Source: Streptomyces sp. NBC_01214
GTDB taxonomy: Bacteria > Actinomycetota > Actinomycetes > Streptomycetales > Streptomycetaceae
DNA: 64,000 nt
Reading direction: 5' to 3'
Assembly: GCF_026340975.1 (NCBI RefSeq)
Contig: NZ_JAPEOS010000002.1
Location: 1,609,001-1,673,000, forward strand
In this document: in pieces, positions 36,391 through 44,403 of the stretch
Position numbering within the stretch: the stretch's first letter is position 1
Layout: each line of letters opens with the position of its first letter
The notes under the pieces: model-generated
Told to the model about the DNA's origin: nothing
The model's input: only the letters and a program-made list of their open reading frames with translations
Databases searched by the model: none
Translations under genes and position numbers: made by a program

Positions 36391-37408
36391 GTCCGAGGTC
36401 CTTCATCCCCGCCGCCAGCAGCCCCAGGGCGTGCACGGAGCGTACGGAGGGGTCCAGTTCGATGCCCGGCACCTCGATGATCCTGTTCTCGCGGACCGCC
36501 GCCAGCTTGGAGACCACCGGGTCCCCGGCCATCGTGGCGCGCTTCTCGGCCGCGCTGTCGCCGGGCCGGCCGCGCTCGCTCAGATCGCCGATCACGATGA
36601 AGTCCGGGTCGCGCCGGGCGACTTCCTCCCAGGAGACCTCCGGCCAGTCCTCGGCCACGTCGTCGAAGGCGTTCTTCGCGCCGACGATCCGGCTCATCTC
36701 ACTGGGCAGACCGGTCCGGCCTGCGACGTAGGGCATGCCGTTGAAGACCGAGTAGAGGTAGACGACGGTGGGCTGCTTCCCGCCCCGGGCGGTGGCCCCG
36801 GCGGCGTTCTCGCCGGCCTTGGCGACGGCGGCGCGCTGCTCCTGGGCGAGCCGGCCGGCCCGTTCCTCGGCGCCGAAGACCTTGCCGAGCTGTTCGTAGT
36901 CGGAGAAGAGGAGTTCGAAGGGGGACTTTGCGGCCTCGTTCTGCTGCGGGCAGTCCACCGCGCTGACGAAGGTGGGGACCCCCAGGGCGGCCAGTTCCTC
37001 GCGGGTGCCGGCGCGGTCCTTCGTGTAGAGGTCGGTGGAGCCGGCCACCACGAAGTCGGGCACGGCCGAACGCAGTTGCTCGGCAGTGGCGATCTTGGGG
37101 GCGATGACCGGGACCTTGGCGTAGGCGTCCTGGTACTGCGCGGGGATCTTCGTCTTGAGGTTGGCCGTCCCGGCCATCCGGTCCTGGAGCCCCAGTTCCA
37201 GCAGGGTTTCGGTCGAGGTCTGGTCCAGGGCGACGGCGCGCTGCGGGGGCCGGTCGAAGGAGAACTGCCGCCCGCAACTGTCGAGTGCCGCCGTCCGGGC
37301 GGCGGGTCCGCCCTTCGGCGCGCGGTCGCCGGTGGTGGTCGAGCAGCCCGTGGTGGCGAGGGCCAGGGCGAGTGCGAGGGGGATGCCGAGTCGGGCGCGT
37401 TGGCGCAT
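36380..37408 (-). CDS. Metal-chelate-binding lipoprotein of the FecB/BtuF class
   Basis: A 342-residue secreted lipoprotein: basic start, hydrophobic core and lipobox ATTGC with Cys near residue 22. The body is a class III periplasmic-binding-type protein (FDRPPQRAVALDQTSTETLL near 52, KIATAEQLRSAVPDFVVAG near 105, PDFIVIGDLSERG near 265). It captures the ligand outside the membrane and hands it to the FecCD permease. It is the first gene of the minus-strand operon, with its start 73 bases from the Zur-like box, so zinc may control it. Confidence 0.9.
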   Translation of the reverse strand: MRQRARLGIPLALALALATTGCSTTTGDRAPKGGPAARTAALDSCGRQFSFDRPPQRAVALDQTSTETLLELGLQDRMAGTANLKTKIPAQYQDAYAKVPVIAPKIATAEQLRSAVPDFVVAGSTDLYTKDRAGTREELAALGVPTFVSAVDCPQQNEAAKSPFELLFSDYEQLGKVFGAEERAGRLAQEQRAAVAKAGENAAGATARGGKQPTVVYLYSVFNGMPYVAGRTGLPSEMSRIVGAKNAFDDVAEDWPEVSWEEVARRDPDFIVIGDLSERGRPGDSAAEKRATMAGDPVVSKLAAVRENRIIEVPGIELDPSVRSVHALGLLAAGMKDLGHVR

Positions 37409-37480
37409 GGGTCCTCCGGTCTGGGAAGAGCGTGGGTGTGGTCGTGCACCGGGCAGGAGTGCCGCGTTCGAAGGGTACTG

Positions 37481-37501
37481 TAATGGTTATCGTTTTCATT
37501 A
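37481..37501. promoter_or_regulatory. Zur-like operator between importer and exporter genes
   Basis: The 21-bp stretch reads, on the minus strand, TAATGAAAACGATAACCATT plus one base. Its core TGAAAACGATAACCA matches the actinobacterial Zur pattern (TGAAAA-N-GATTTTCA type), with AATG/CATT ends symmetric. It is AT-rich amid very GC-rich DNA and lies midway between the divergent starts at 37408 and 37569, where a repressor could close both. A Fur-family repressor of another metal is possible; it does not look like a DmdR iron box. Confidence 0.65.
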
Positions 37502-37568
37502 ACACCCCCGGGTCGAGGTCCGTCGAACCGCGACCCGCGACCTGCCGACGAATGAGGAGCACCCCACC

Positions 37569-38828
37569 GTGGCGACCACACCCGTGCCCGCGACGCCCAA
37601 GACCGGCCCGCCGCCCGCGCGTTCCGTCCTGCGCGACACCGCCTTCCTGCGCCTGTGGGCGGGCACCACCGCCTCCGGACTCGCGACCTGGGCGCTGCCC
37701 TTCGTCCTGGGCCTCGCCGTCCTGCACCGGGAACTCGGCGCGGCCGGCCTCGGCCTGGTCCTCGCGGCACGCACCGCCGGCTTCCTCGTCGCCGTCGCCG
37801 TCGGCGGGGTGCTGGCCGACCGTCACTCGCGCCGGGCCGTCGTGCTCTGGTCCGCCCTCGCAGCCGCGTCCGCCGCCCCGCTCCTCGCCCTCGGCCTCGG
37901 TCGGTCGCTGCTGGTGATGACCCTGGCCGCCGCCCTCGCGGGCGCGGGCCAGGGGGCCTGCCGACCCGCCTTCCAAGCGCTCACCGCCGAGGTCGTCGCC
38001 GCCGACCGCAGGCAGCAGGCCAATGCCGCCATGACCATGGCGGTACGGACCTCCACGCTCGCGGGCCCCACCCTGACGGCGCTGCTGGCGGCGTTCGTCG
38101 ACGTGGGGACGCTGCTGTTGGGGATCGGCCTGCTCTGGCTGGTCGCCGCCCTCCTGCCGGGCCGCGGCGCCCCGGCCGTCGGACCGGCGGCCGCCGCCCC
38201 GCGCGCATCCCTGCGCGCCGAGTTCGTCGACGGCATACGCGAGGCCCGCCGCCACCCCTGGTTCCTCGCCGGACTCGGCGCCCTGACCACCGTCATCGCA
38301 CTGGGCTACTCCGCCACCAGCGTCGCCCTGCCCCTCATCAGCCGCGACCGCTACGGCGCCGGGTGGGTCATGGCCGCGGCCATGACCGCCTACACCGTGG
38401 GCGCGCTCGGCGGGGCCCTGGTCACCGCCCGCCGGCGGCCCCGCTCCCAGGGCTGGAGCGCCTTCGCCGGCCTGGCCGTCTACGGCTTCGCGCCGCTGAG
38501 CCTGATGCTGCCGGTCCATCCGGCCGTGGTGATCGCGGCGTACGTCGTGGCCGGAATCGGGATCGAGCTGTTCAACGTGCCCTGGTTCACCGCCACCCAG
38601 CGCGAGGTCGCCCCGGACAAGCTCGCCCGCGTCTCCTCGCTGGACTTCCTCCTGTCCTACGGCTTCGCCCCGGTGGGCCTGGCCCTCATCGCCCCGGCCA
38701 TCGACACCTTCGGCGTCACCCCGGTCCTCGCCGCGTGCGCCGCGGCCTGCTTCCTCGCCCCCGCCGCGGCCGCCCTCGTACCCACCGCCCGGCACTTCGG
38801 GCGGACCGCGGGGCCGGGCGAGCGCTGA
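37569..38828 (+). CDS. EntS-like MFS exporter
   Basis: A 419-residue major facilitator of the MFS_3/EntS type with about 12 transmembrane helices and the loop GGVLADRHSRRAV near residue 78. Relatives export siderophores and other small molecules. It is divergent from the metal-chelate importer, 160 bases away, with the Zur-like box between, so export of the metallophore or its precursor is the likely job (inference). It starts with GTG after GAGGAGC. It ends two bases before the convergent VOC gene. Confidence 0.85.
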   Translation: MATTPVPATPKTGPPPARSVLRDTAFLRLWAGTTASGLATWALPFVLGLAVLHRELGAAGLGLVLAARTAGFLVAVAVGGVLADRHSRRAVVLWSALAAASAAPLLALGLGRSLLVMTLAAALAGAGQGACRPAFQALTAEVVAADRRQQANAAMTMAVRTSTLAGPTLTALLAAFVDVGTLLLGIGLLWLVAALLPGRGAPAVGPAAAAPRASLRAEFVDGIREARRHPWFLAGLGALTTVIALGYSATSVALPLISRDRYGAGWVMAAAMTAYTVGALGGALVTARRRPRSQGWSAFAGLAVYGFAPLSLMLPVHPAVVIAAYVVAGIGIELFNVPWFTATQREVAPDKLARVSSLDFLLSYGFAPVGLALIAPAIDTFGVTPVLAACAAACFLAPAAAALVPTARHFGRTAGPGER

Positions 38829-38830
38829 GC

Positions 38831-39616
38831 TCAGCGCGGCGGGCGCACGAGGGCGAAGACCGCGCCCTCCGGGTCCGCGACCGTGGCCTGGCGTCCGCGC
38901 GGGCCCTCACGGGGCGGGTCGACGACGCGCCCGCCGAGCTCGACGACCCGCGCGGCCGCCACGTCGGTGTCCTCCACCTCGAAGTACGCCATCCAGTGCG
39001 GCCCCCGGTCGTGCGGCAGCGAGCGGCCGATGCCGTGCACGGCCGCCACCGGGCGCCCCTCCAGGTGCAGGGTCAGGTAGTCGAAGTCGTCGGAGGCCGT
39101 GCCGTGGGTCTGGGCCTCGTGGCCGAAGACGTGCTCGTAGAACTTCCCGACCGTCGAGGTGTCCTGGGTGACCAGCTCGTTCCACACGGGGGTGCCCGGC
39201 CCGCGGTACGGCCGGGTGCCCATGCGGCTCTGCGCCTGCCACAGCCCGAAGATGGCGCCCAGCGGATCGGAGCAGATCGCCACCCGCCCCGCGATACCGG
39301 CGTCCAGCGGCCCCACCGCCACCGTGCCGCCGCAGGCCCGGACCGACTCGGCGGTCGCGTCCGCGTCGTCCGTGGCGAGGTACGTCGTCCAGGCCACCGG
39401 AAGATGTCGGTCCGGCGGCATCTCGCCGATCCCGGCCACCTCGTGGCCGTTCAGTACCGCGCGGACGTACGGGCCGAGCTGCTCGGGTCCCGGTTCGTAC
39501 TCCCAGCCGAACAGGTCGGCGTAGAAGTCCTCGGTGGTCCCGAGCCCGTGCACCATGAGGCTCACCCAGCACGGGGTACCGGGCGTGCGCCGGGTTGGTT
39601 CCGCTGCCTCGGTCAT
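38831..39616 (-). CDS. Two-domain VOC (glyoxalase-like) protein
   Basis: A 261-residue protein of two vicinal-oxygen-chelate modules (about 15-125 and 140-260), each with beta-alpha-beta-beta-beta units: VSLMVHGLGTTEDFYADLFGW in the first and WNELVTQDTSTVGKFYEHVFG in the second. Such proteins can be hydrolases, dioxygenases or antibiotic-binding proteins; the metal ligands are not complete enough to choose. ATG 39616 is preferred because GGAGGAG precedes it. It is convergent with the exporter and divergent from the sulfurtransferase. Confidence 0.82.
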   Translation of the reverse strand: MTEAAEPTRRTPGTPCWVSLMVHGLGTTEDFYADLFGWEYEPGPEQLGPYVRAVLNGHEVAGIGEMPPDRHLPVAWTTYLATDDADATAESVRACGGTVAVGPLDAGIAGRVAICSDPLGAIFGLWQAQSRMGTRPYRGPGTPVWNELVTQDTSTVGKFYEHVFGHEAQTHGTASDDFDYLTLHLEGRPVAAVHGIGRSLPHDRGPHWMAYFEVEDTDVAAARVVELGGRVVDPPREGPRGRQATVADPEGAVFALVRPPR

Positions 39617-39783
39617 GTCAGCCGTCTCCTCCGTCGTGGCGCTTACCGGTGCTGATGCTTCCACTCCCGGCGACTCGGCGCGCCCCGACCGGGCCGCATA
39701 AATGCGGCCCGGCACGGAGTTGACCGGATCGGTTCGGCCCACCGATGACGGGCTTGTTACGCCAGTGCCGGGCGGGGAGGAAG

Positions 39784-40638
39784 ATGGCCGACATGACTGC
39801 AAAATCTGCGATCCTCGCCGCCGCCGAACTGAGGAACGAGCTGGCCGGCCCCCGCCCGCCGGTGCTGCTGGACGTCCGCTGGCAGCTCGGCGGCCCCGAC
39901 CAGCGGCCCGCCTACGAGGCAGGACACCTGCCCGGGGCCGTGTACGTCGACCTCGACCGCGAACTGGCAGGTCCGCCCGGGGCGGGCGGCCGCCACCCGC
40001 TGCCGGACCCCGAGGCCTTCGGGGAGGCCATGCGGCGGGCGGGCGTTTCGGCGGACGGGCCCGTCGTTGTGTACGACGGCGGGCTGGGTTGGGCGGCGGC
40101 CCGGGCGTGGTGGTTGCTGCGGTGGACGGGTCACCCGAACGTGCGGGTCCTGGACGGCGGCTTGGCCGCCTGGACGGCCTCCGGGGGCACGGTGACGGCC
40201 GACCGGGTGACTCCTACGGAGGGCGATTTCAAGCCAACCCCGGGTGCGGTCGGGCTGCTGGACGCGGACGCGGCGGCCTTGCGCGCGCGTGCCGGGGTCC
40301 TCCTGGACGCCCGCGCGGGGGAGCGCTACCGGGGCGAAGTCGAACCGATCGACCCGGTCGGCGGTCACATCCCGGGCGCGCTGTCGGCCCCGACCACGGA
40401 GAACGTGGGTCCGGACGGGCGTTTCCTGTCGGCGGACGCCCTGCGCGCCCGGTTCGAGGAGCTCGGCGCGTCCGAGGGGGCGGCGGTGGGCGTGTACTGC
40501 GGCTCGGGGGTCTCCGGAGCGCACGAGGTACTGGCCCTGGCGGTGGCGGGCATCGAGTCGGACCTCTACGCGGGCAGTTGGTCCGAGTGGTCCGGCGACC
40601 CGGCCCGCCCGGTGGCCACGGGGCCGGACCCCCAGTAG
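39784..40638 (+). CDS. Thiosulfate/3-mercaptopyruvate sulfurtransferase (two rhodanese domains)
   Basis: A 284-residue tandem rhodanese. The N-terminal domain (about 15-135) is inactive, with VVVYDGGLGWAA where a catalytic Cys would be. The C-terminal domain has the catalytic Cys in VYCGSGVSGAHE near residue 238. The loop CGSGVS is nearer the 3-mercaptopyruvate type than classic rhodanese. It moves sulfane sulfur to cyanide or thiols. The ATG at 39784 follows GGGGAGGAAG. A strong bidirectional terminator at 40652 separates it from sepH. Confidence 0.88.
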   Translation: MADMTAKSAILAAAELRNELAGPRPPVLLDVRWQLGGPDQRPAYEAGHLPGAVYVDLDRELAGPPGAGGRHPLPDPEAFGEAMRRAGVSADGPVVVYDGGLGWAAARAWWLLRWTGHPNVRVLDGGLAAWTASGGTVTADRVTPTEGDFKPTPGAVGLLDADAAALRARAGVLLDARAGERYRGEVEPIDPVGGHIPGALSAPTTENVGPDGRFLSADALRARFEELGASEGAAVGVYCGSGVSGAHEVLALAVAGIESDLYAGSWSEWSGDPARPVATGPDPQ

Positions 40639-40651
40639 GCAGACGGCGAAG

Positions 40652-40678
40652 CCGCCGCCGGGTCCTGCCCGGCGGCGG
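40652..40678. terminator. Bidirectional terminator between sulfurtransferase and sepH
   Basis: CCGCCGCCGGG pairs perfectly with CCCGGCGGCGG around TCCTG. It lies between two convergent genes and can serve both. Confidence 0.8.
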
Positions 40679-40699
40679 TGCTCCTCCTGCTCCTGCGCG

Positions 40700-41728
40700 C
40701 TACTCCTGCTTCTTGCGGCGGGTGCCGAAGACGATCTCGTCCCAGCTCGGTACCGCCGCACGGCGCCCGGGGCGGACCCCGTCGGCCTCGGCCTGGCGGT
40801 CGGTGGTGCCCGTCAGGCGGTCCCGGTGGCCCGCCACCGTGCGCGGCATCAGCACATCGGCGTACGCGGCGCCCGCGCCCGCCGAGGCGGCGGGGGCCGG
40901 CGGCTCCTCCGCTTCCGGTTCGGTGTCGTCCGGGGTTTCGGTGCGGTCCGGGACCACCATGTCGCCGCGGAAGCTCGGGACCGCCTCCAGCAGGCTGGTG
41001 AGGGTGTCCCGTTCCTCTTCGGGTTCCGGCGTGGGCGCGGGCCTGCTCTCGACGCGCTCCAGCTGCCGGTCCAGGGCGCGGTCCAGCGGCCGGTCGCGCG
41101 GCAGCCGCGCGATCCTCGGAACGAAGGGGAAGCTCGGCTCCGGCGCCGCCGGCAGGTCCTCCGACTCGCCGATCAGGGAACGGGCCTCGTCGTCCACGGC
41201 TACGACCAGCCGGCGCGGCGGGTCGTAGGTCCAGCTCGCCGAGTGCGGCTCGCCCGCGACCAGGTAGACGAGCAGGACCTCCCAGGTGCCGTCGTCGCGG
41301 CGCCAGGAGTCCCACTGGACGGATTCCTTTTCGGCTCCGCGCAGGGTCAGTCGCTCCTGCACGGCCTCGCCGAGCTGCGGACCGGTGTTCTCGCCGGGAC
41401 GGCGCACGGGCGTCTTGCGGGCGCGCTCGGCCATGAACGCGCGCTCGGCGAGCACCGGGCCCTCGAAGCGACGTACGCGGTCGACGGGGATGCCGGCGAG
41501 TTGAGCGACCTCCTCCGCGGAGGCACCGGCCCGTATGCGGGCCTGGATGTCGCGGGGGCGGAGGTGGCTCTCCACCTCGATCTCGATCTGGTTCAGGCGT
41601 GCGCGATCGTTGCGGACGGCGGCCCGGAGCCTCTCGTCGATCGGAAGCGTGTACTCCGTGCTGTCCGCAGCCTTGAGCACCAGTCGTGTGCCGTCATTGG
41701 AGACGGCCACGACACGCAGTTCGGGCAT
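40700..41728 (-). CDS. sepH: Cell division regulator SepH
   Basis: A 342-residue protein with the DUF3071 N-terminal domain (about 1-170; MPELRVVAVSNDGTRLVLK start), a helix-turn-helix-like segment (RIRAGASAEEVAQLAGIPVD near 70-90), and a disordered, acidic/Pro-rich C-terminal half. SepH in Streptomyces and mycobacteria binds FtsZ and stimulates its assembly during division and sporulation septation. The ATG at 41728 follows GGGAGG by five bases. The C-terminus ends in a basic RKK stretch. Confidence 0.92.
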   Translation of the reverse strand: MPELRVVAVSNDGTRLVLKAADSTEYTLPIDERLRAAVRNDRARLNQIEIEVESHLRPRDIQARIRAGASAEEVAQLAGIPVDRVRRFEGPVLAERAFMAERARKTPVRRPGENTGPQLGEAVQERLTLRGAEKESVQWDSWRRDDGTWEVLLVYLVAGEPHSASWTYDPPRRLVVAVDDEARSLIGESEDLPAAPEPSFPFVPRIARLPRDRPLDRALDRQLERVESRPAPTPEPEEERDTLTSLLEAVPSFRGDMVVPDRTETPDDTEPEAEEPPAPAASAGAGAAYADVLMPRTVAGHRDRLTGTTDRQAEADGVRPGRRAAVPSWDEIVFGTRRKKQE

Positions 41729-41889
41729 GGGGACCTCCCGGGTGGTGCCTGCCGACGTCACGTGCGTCGCTGCTTCCGCTAGTCGAGTGTGGCCTGCCCG
41801 GGTGCAGCCTGCCACAACCTTGCCGAGTTAAACCGGCGTGTCGGGCATGCGCCCTTGATCGCCGTTATGGCACGGTTACCTGTTGGGCA

Positions 41890-41917
41890 CGCACAGTGAC
41901 CGGATGGTTACTGTGCG
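41890..41917. other. Inverted repeat in the sepH upstream region
   Basis: CGCACAGTGACC and GGTTACTGTGCG form a 12-bp stem with one mismatch around GGAT. It lies 160 bases upstream of sepH and 330 bases before the plus-strand gene, so it is more likely an operator or leader hairpin than a terminator. The rest of the 520-base gap (41729-42249) shows no supportable gene. Confidence 0.5.
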
Positions 41918-42249
41918 CAGCAGGAGCCCGTGCAATACCGCGGCATCACCGGTCTTTGAGTGCCGTGTTCCATTCGTCGGCCCCCTCTCCCGAGTCCGGA
42001 CATCCGAAAGGAAGGACGGCCCCAGGGCTCGCCACAGTACTCCATTCGGGCCACCTGGGTGGACCGCCGCGCCGCCGAACTTTACCCGGACGGCGGGAGT
42101 TGGCCTGCCCTCGATCGAGTCCGACCTGCACCCGTGGTCCGTTTTCGGGTGTCTTGCTTCACACAATCACCAGAAACGGAACTATCTGCTTCGCTCAGTG
42201 GTCGGTAACTCCTGGAAGAAGAGAAGCGCGAGGGGCACGAACACCGGGG

Positions 42250-43059
42250 ATGGCGATGGGTCAGAAGGTGACGCGGGACGTCGAGGACGAACCGGAGGAG
42301 AAGAAGCTCGACCTGAGTGCGGCCCAGGTCGCCGGTTCCTCGCTCGCCACCGTCGCCGCGGCCCTGCTCGCCTCGAAGATGGGCGTCTACGGGACCATCC
42401 TCGGTGCCGGCGTGGTCAGCGTGGTCGCCACCGCGGGCGGGCCCGTCATCCAGCACTTCTTCCGACGTACCGGAGACCAGCTGCGGGGCGGCGCCCGGCC
42501 CAGGGCCCGTCAGGTGCCGCCGCCCCGCCGGGAGTCGACGGGCGCCGACGCCCCGGGCCCGGGCGGCCGGGGGTCCGCCACCGGGGAGTTCGGCGAAGCC
42601 ACCGTGCACGGCACCCGGGTACGGGGCTGGAAGCGCACCGCGGTCGCCTCCGGCGCGGCCTTCGCCATCGCCCTCGGCGGCCTCGGCACCTACGAGGCGT
42701 TGGCCGGCACCTCCGTCAGCAGCGACGGCGCAACCCTCTTCTCCGGCGGCACCCGCACGGTGGGCCAGGACCGTCCGGCCCCGCCCCGGGACGAGCCGGG
42801 CGGCGAGGAGAAGGGCGGGCGGAGCCCCGGGTACAGGACCTCCCCGAGTCCCTCGTCGTCGCCCGGCGGCCGCAGCCCGAGCTCCGGACCCAGCCCCTCC
42901 GGCTCCGGGAACCCCGAGAGCCCCGGGGCCTCCGCGGACCCGACGCCCAGTGCCTCCCCGTCGAAGGAGGCCCCGAGCTCGTCCCCGGCCCCCACCCCGC
43001 CGGCCCCGGCGCCCAGCCCGGACGCGTCGGTGCCGACGGTGCGGCAGGGCGCGCCCTGA
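42250..43059 (+). CDS. Small membrane protein with Ser/Pro-rich extracellular tail
   Basis: A 269-residue protein of unknown function. Residues about 20-65 hold one or two hydrophobic helices (AQVAGSSLATVAAALLASKM, then TILGAGVVSVVATAGG), and another lies near 125-145 (RTAVASGAAFAIALGGLG). The last 100 residues are low-complexity Ser/Pro/Gly, typical of a cell-wall-spanning linker. No enzyme motif is visible. ATG 42250 or 42256 may be the start; neither has a strong ribosome binding site. The first residues are charged (DVEDEPEEKKLD). Convergent with the lactone oxidase. Confidence 0.75.
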   Translation: MAMGQKVTRDVEDEPEEKKLDLSAAQVAGSSLATVAAALLASKMGVYGTILGAGVVSVVATAGGPVIQHFFRRTGDQLRGGARPRARQVPPPRRESTGADAPGPGGRGSATGEFGEATVHGTRVRGWKRTAVASGAAFAIALGGLGTYEALAGTSVSSDGATLFSGGTRTVGQDRPAPPRDEPGGEEKGGRSPGYRTSPSPSSSPGGRSPSSGPSPSGSGNPESPGASADPTPSASPSKEAPSSSPAPTPPAPAPSPDASVPTVRQGAP

Positions 43060-43071
43060 CACCGGACCGGC

Positions 43072-44403
43072 TCAGTCCCCGAGGACGCGCCGCAGGTAGT
43101 CGTTGCCGAAGACCCGGTCCGGGTCGAGGCGGTCGCGCAGTGCGGTGAACTCGCCGAACCGCGGGTAGACCTCCGCGAAGTACCCCGCGTCCCGCGTGTG
43201 CACCTTGCCCCAGTGCGGACGCCCGCCGTGCGCGGTGAAGATGCGCTCGGCCGCCGTGAAGTAGGCCTGGTACGGGGTGCCCCTGTACATGTGCACCGCG
43301 ATGTACGCCGTGTCGCGCCCGGAGGCCGTCGACAGCGTGATGTCGTCCGCCGGAGCCGTCCGCACCTCCACGGGGAAGCTGATCCGCAGCCCGGATCGGT
43401 CGACCATCGCCCGCAGTTCCCGCAGCGCCCCGACCACCTGCTCGCGCGGCAGGGCGTACTCCATCTCCACGAAGCGCACCCGGCGCGGACTGGTGAACAC
43501 CTTGTACGGGATGTCCGTGTACGTGCGGGCCGACAGGGCGCGGCTGGCCACGCGGGCGATGGAGGGGATGGTGGCCGGGACCGCGCGGCCCAGCGAGTTG
43601 ACGGCCTGGAAGAGGCCGTTGGAGAGCAACTCGTCCTCGACCCAGGCGCTCACCCGTCCGGGTGGGGCGGCGGGGCCCTGGCTCCGGTTGTTCCGCTTGG
43701 TGTTGCAGTTGCCGGTGTGCGGGAACCAGTAGAACTCGAAGTGCTCGTTCTCCGCGAAGTGCTCCTCGAACTCCGCCGTCACCCGCTCGAAGCCCATCGG
43801 CTCCTCCCGGGCGGTCAGGAAGAAGAGGGGCTCCACGGCGAAGGTGATCGCGGTGACGATGCCGAGCGCGCCGATGCCGATCCGGGCCGCCGCGAAGACC
43901 TCGGGATTCTCCTTCTCGGAGCAGGTCAGCAACCGGCCGTCGGCGGTGACCAGTTCCAGGCCGCGGATCTGGGCGGCGATGGAGGCCGAGTCGCGGCCGG
44001 TGCCGTGGGTGCCGGTGCTGGTGGCGCCGGAGACCGTCTGCTCCATGATGTCGCCCATGTTGGTGAGCGACAGGCCCTCCCGGGCCAGGGCCCGGTTCAG
44101 GTCCTTCAAGGCCGTGCCCGCCGCCACCGTGACGGTGCCCGCGGCCCGGTCGATCGACCGGATCCCGACCAGGGCCTGCGGGCGTACGAGCACCCCGTCG
44201 GTCGCGGCGGCCGCGGTGAAGGAGTGGCCGGTGCCGACCGCCTTCACCCGAAGCCCGTCCTCGGCGGCCCGACGGACCGTTTCCTGCAGTTCCCCGACCG
44301 AAGCCGGGGTCACCGTGCGGACCGGAGTGGCGGTGACGTTGCCGGCCCAGTTATGCCACGCGGTCCGTTCCGTGCTGCTCTGCCCTGCTGTCGCCGTCCC
44401 CAT
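43072..44403 (-). CDS. FAD-dependent sugar-lactone oxidase (arabinono-lactone oxidase type)
   Basis: A 443-residue VAO-family flavoprotein. The FAD_binding_4 domain is N-terminal, with the flavin-linking His probably in VGTGHSFTAAA near residue 62, and the ALO domain is C-terminal (about 185-440; YFAEVYPRFGEF and the HWGK motif in GGRPHWGKVHT near 400). The family oxidises D-arabinono-1,4-lactone, L-gulono-lactone or alditols to the enone or aldehyde with oxygen. There is no signal peptide. GGGAGGG precedes the ATG. It overlaps the MFS gene by 53 bases in the same direction, suggesting coupled expression. Confidence 0.88.
   Translation of the reverse strand: MGTATAGQSSTERTAWHNWAGNVTATPVRTVTPASVGELQETVRRAAEDGLRVKAVGTGHSFTAAAATDGVLVRPQALVGIRSIDRAAGTVTVAAGTALKDLNRALAREGLSLTNMGDIMEQTVSGATSTGTHGTGRDSASIAAQIRGLELVTADGRLLTCSEKENPEVFAAARIGIGALGIVTAITFAVEPLFFLTAREEPMGFERVTAEFEEHFAENEHFEFYWFPHTGNCNTKRNNRSQGPAAPPGRVSAWVEDELLSNGLFQAVNSLGRAVPATIPSIARVASRALSARTYTDIPYKVFTSPRRVRFVEMEYALPREQVVGALRELRAMVDRSGLRISFPVEVRTAPADDITLSTASGRDTAYIAVHMYRGTPYQAYFTAAERIFTAHGGRPHWGKVHTRDAGYFAEVYPRFGEFTALRDRLDPDRVFGNDYLRRVLGD

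Noticed and set aside
37481..37501. DmdR/IdeR iron box
   Set aside because: It lacks the TTAGG and CCTAA half-sites; the pattern fits Zur better.
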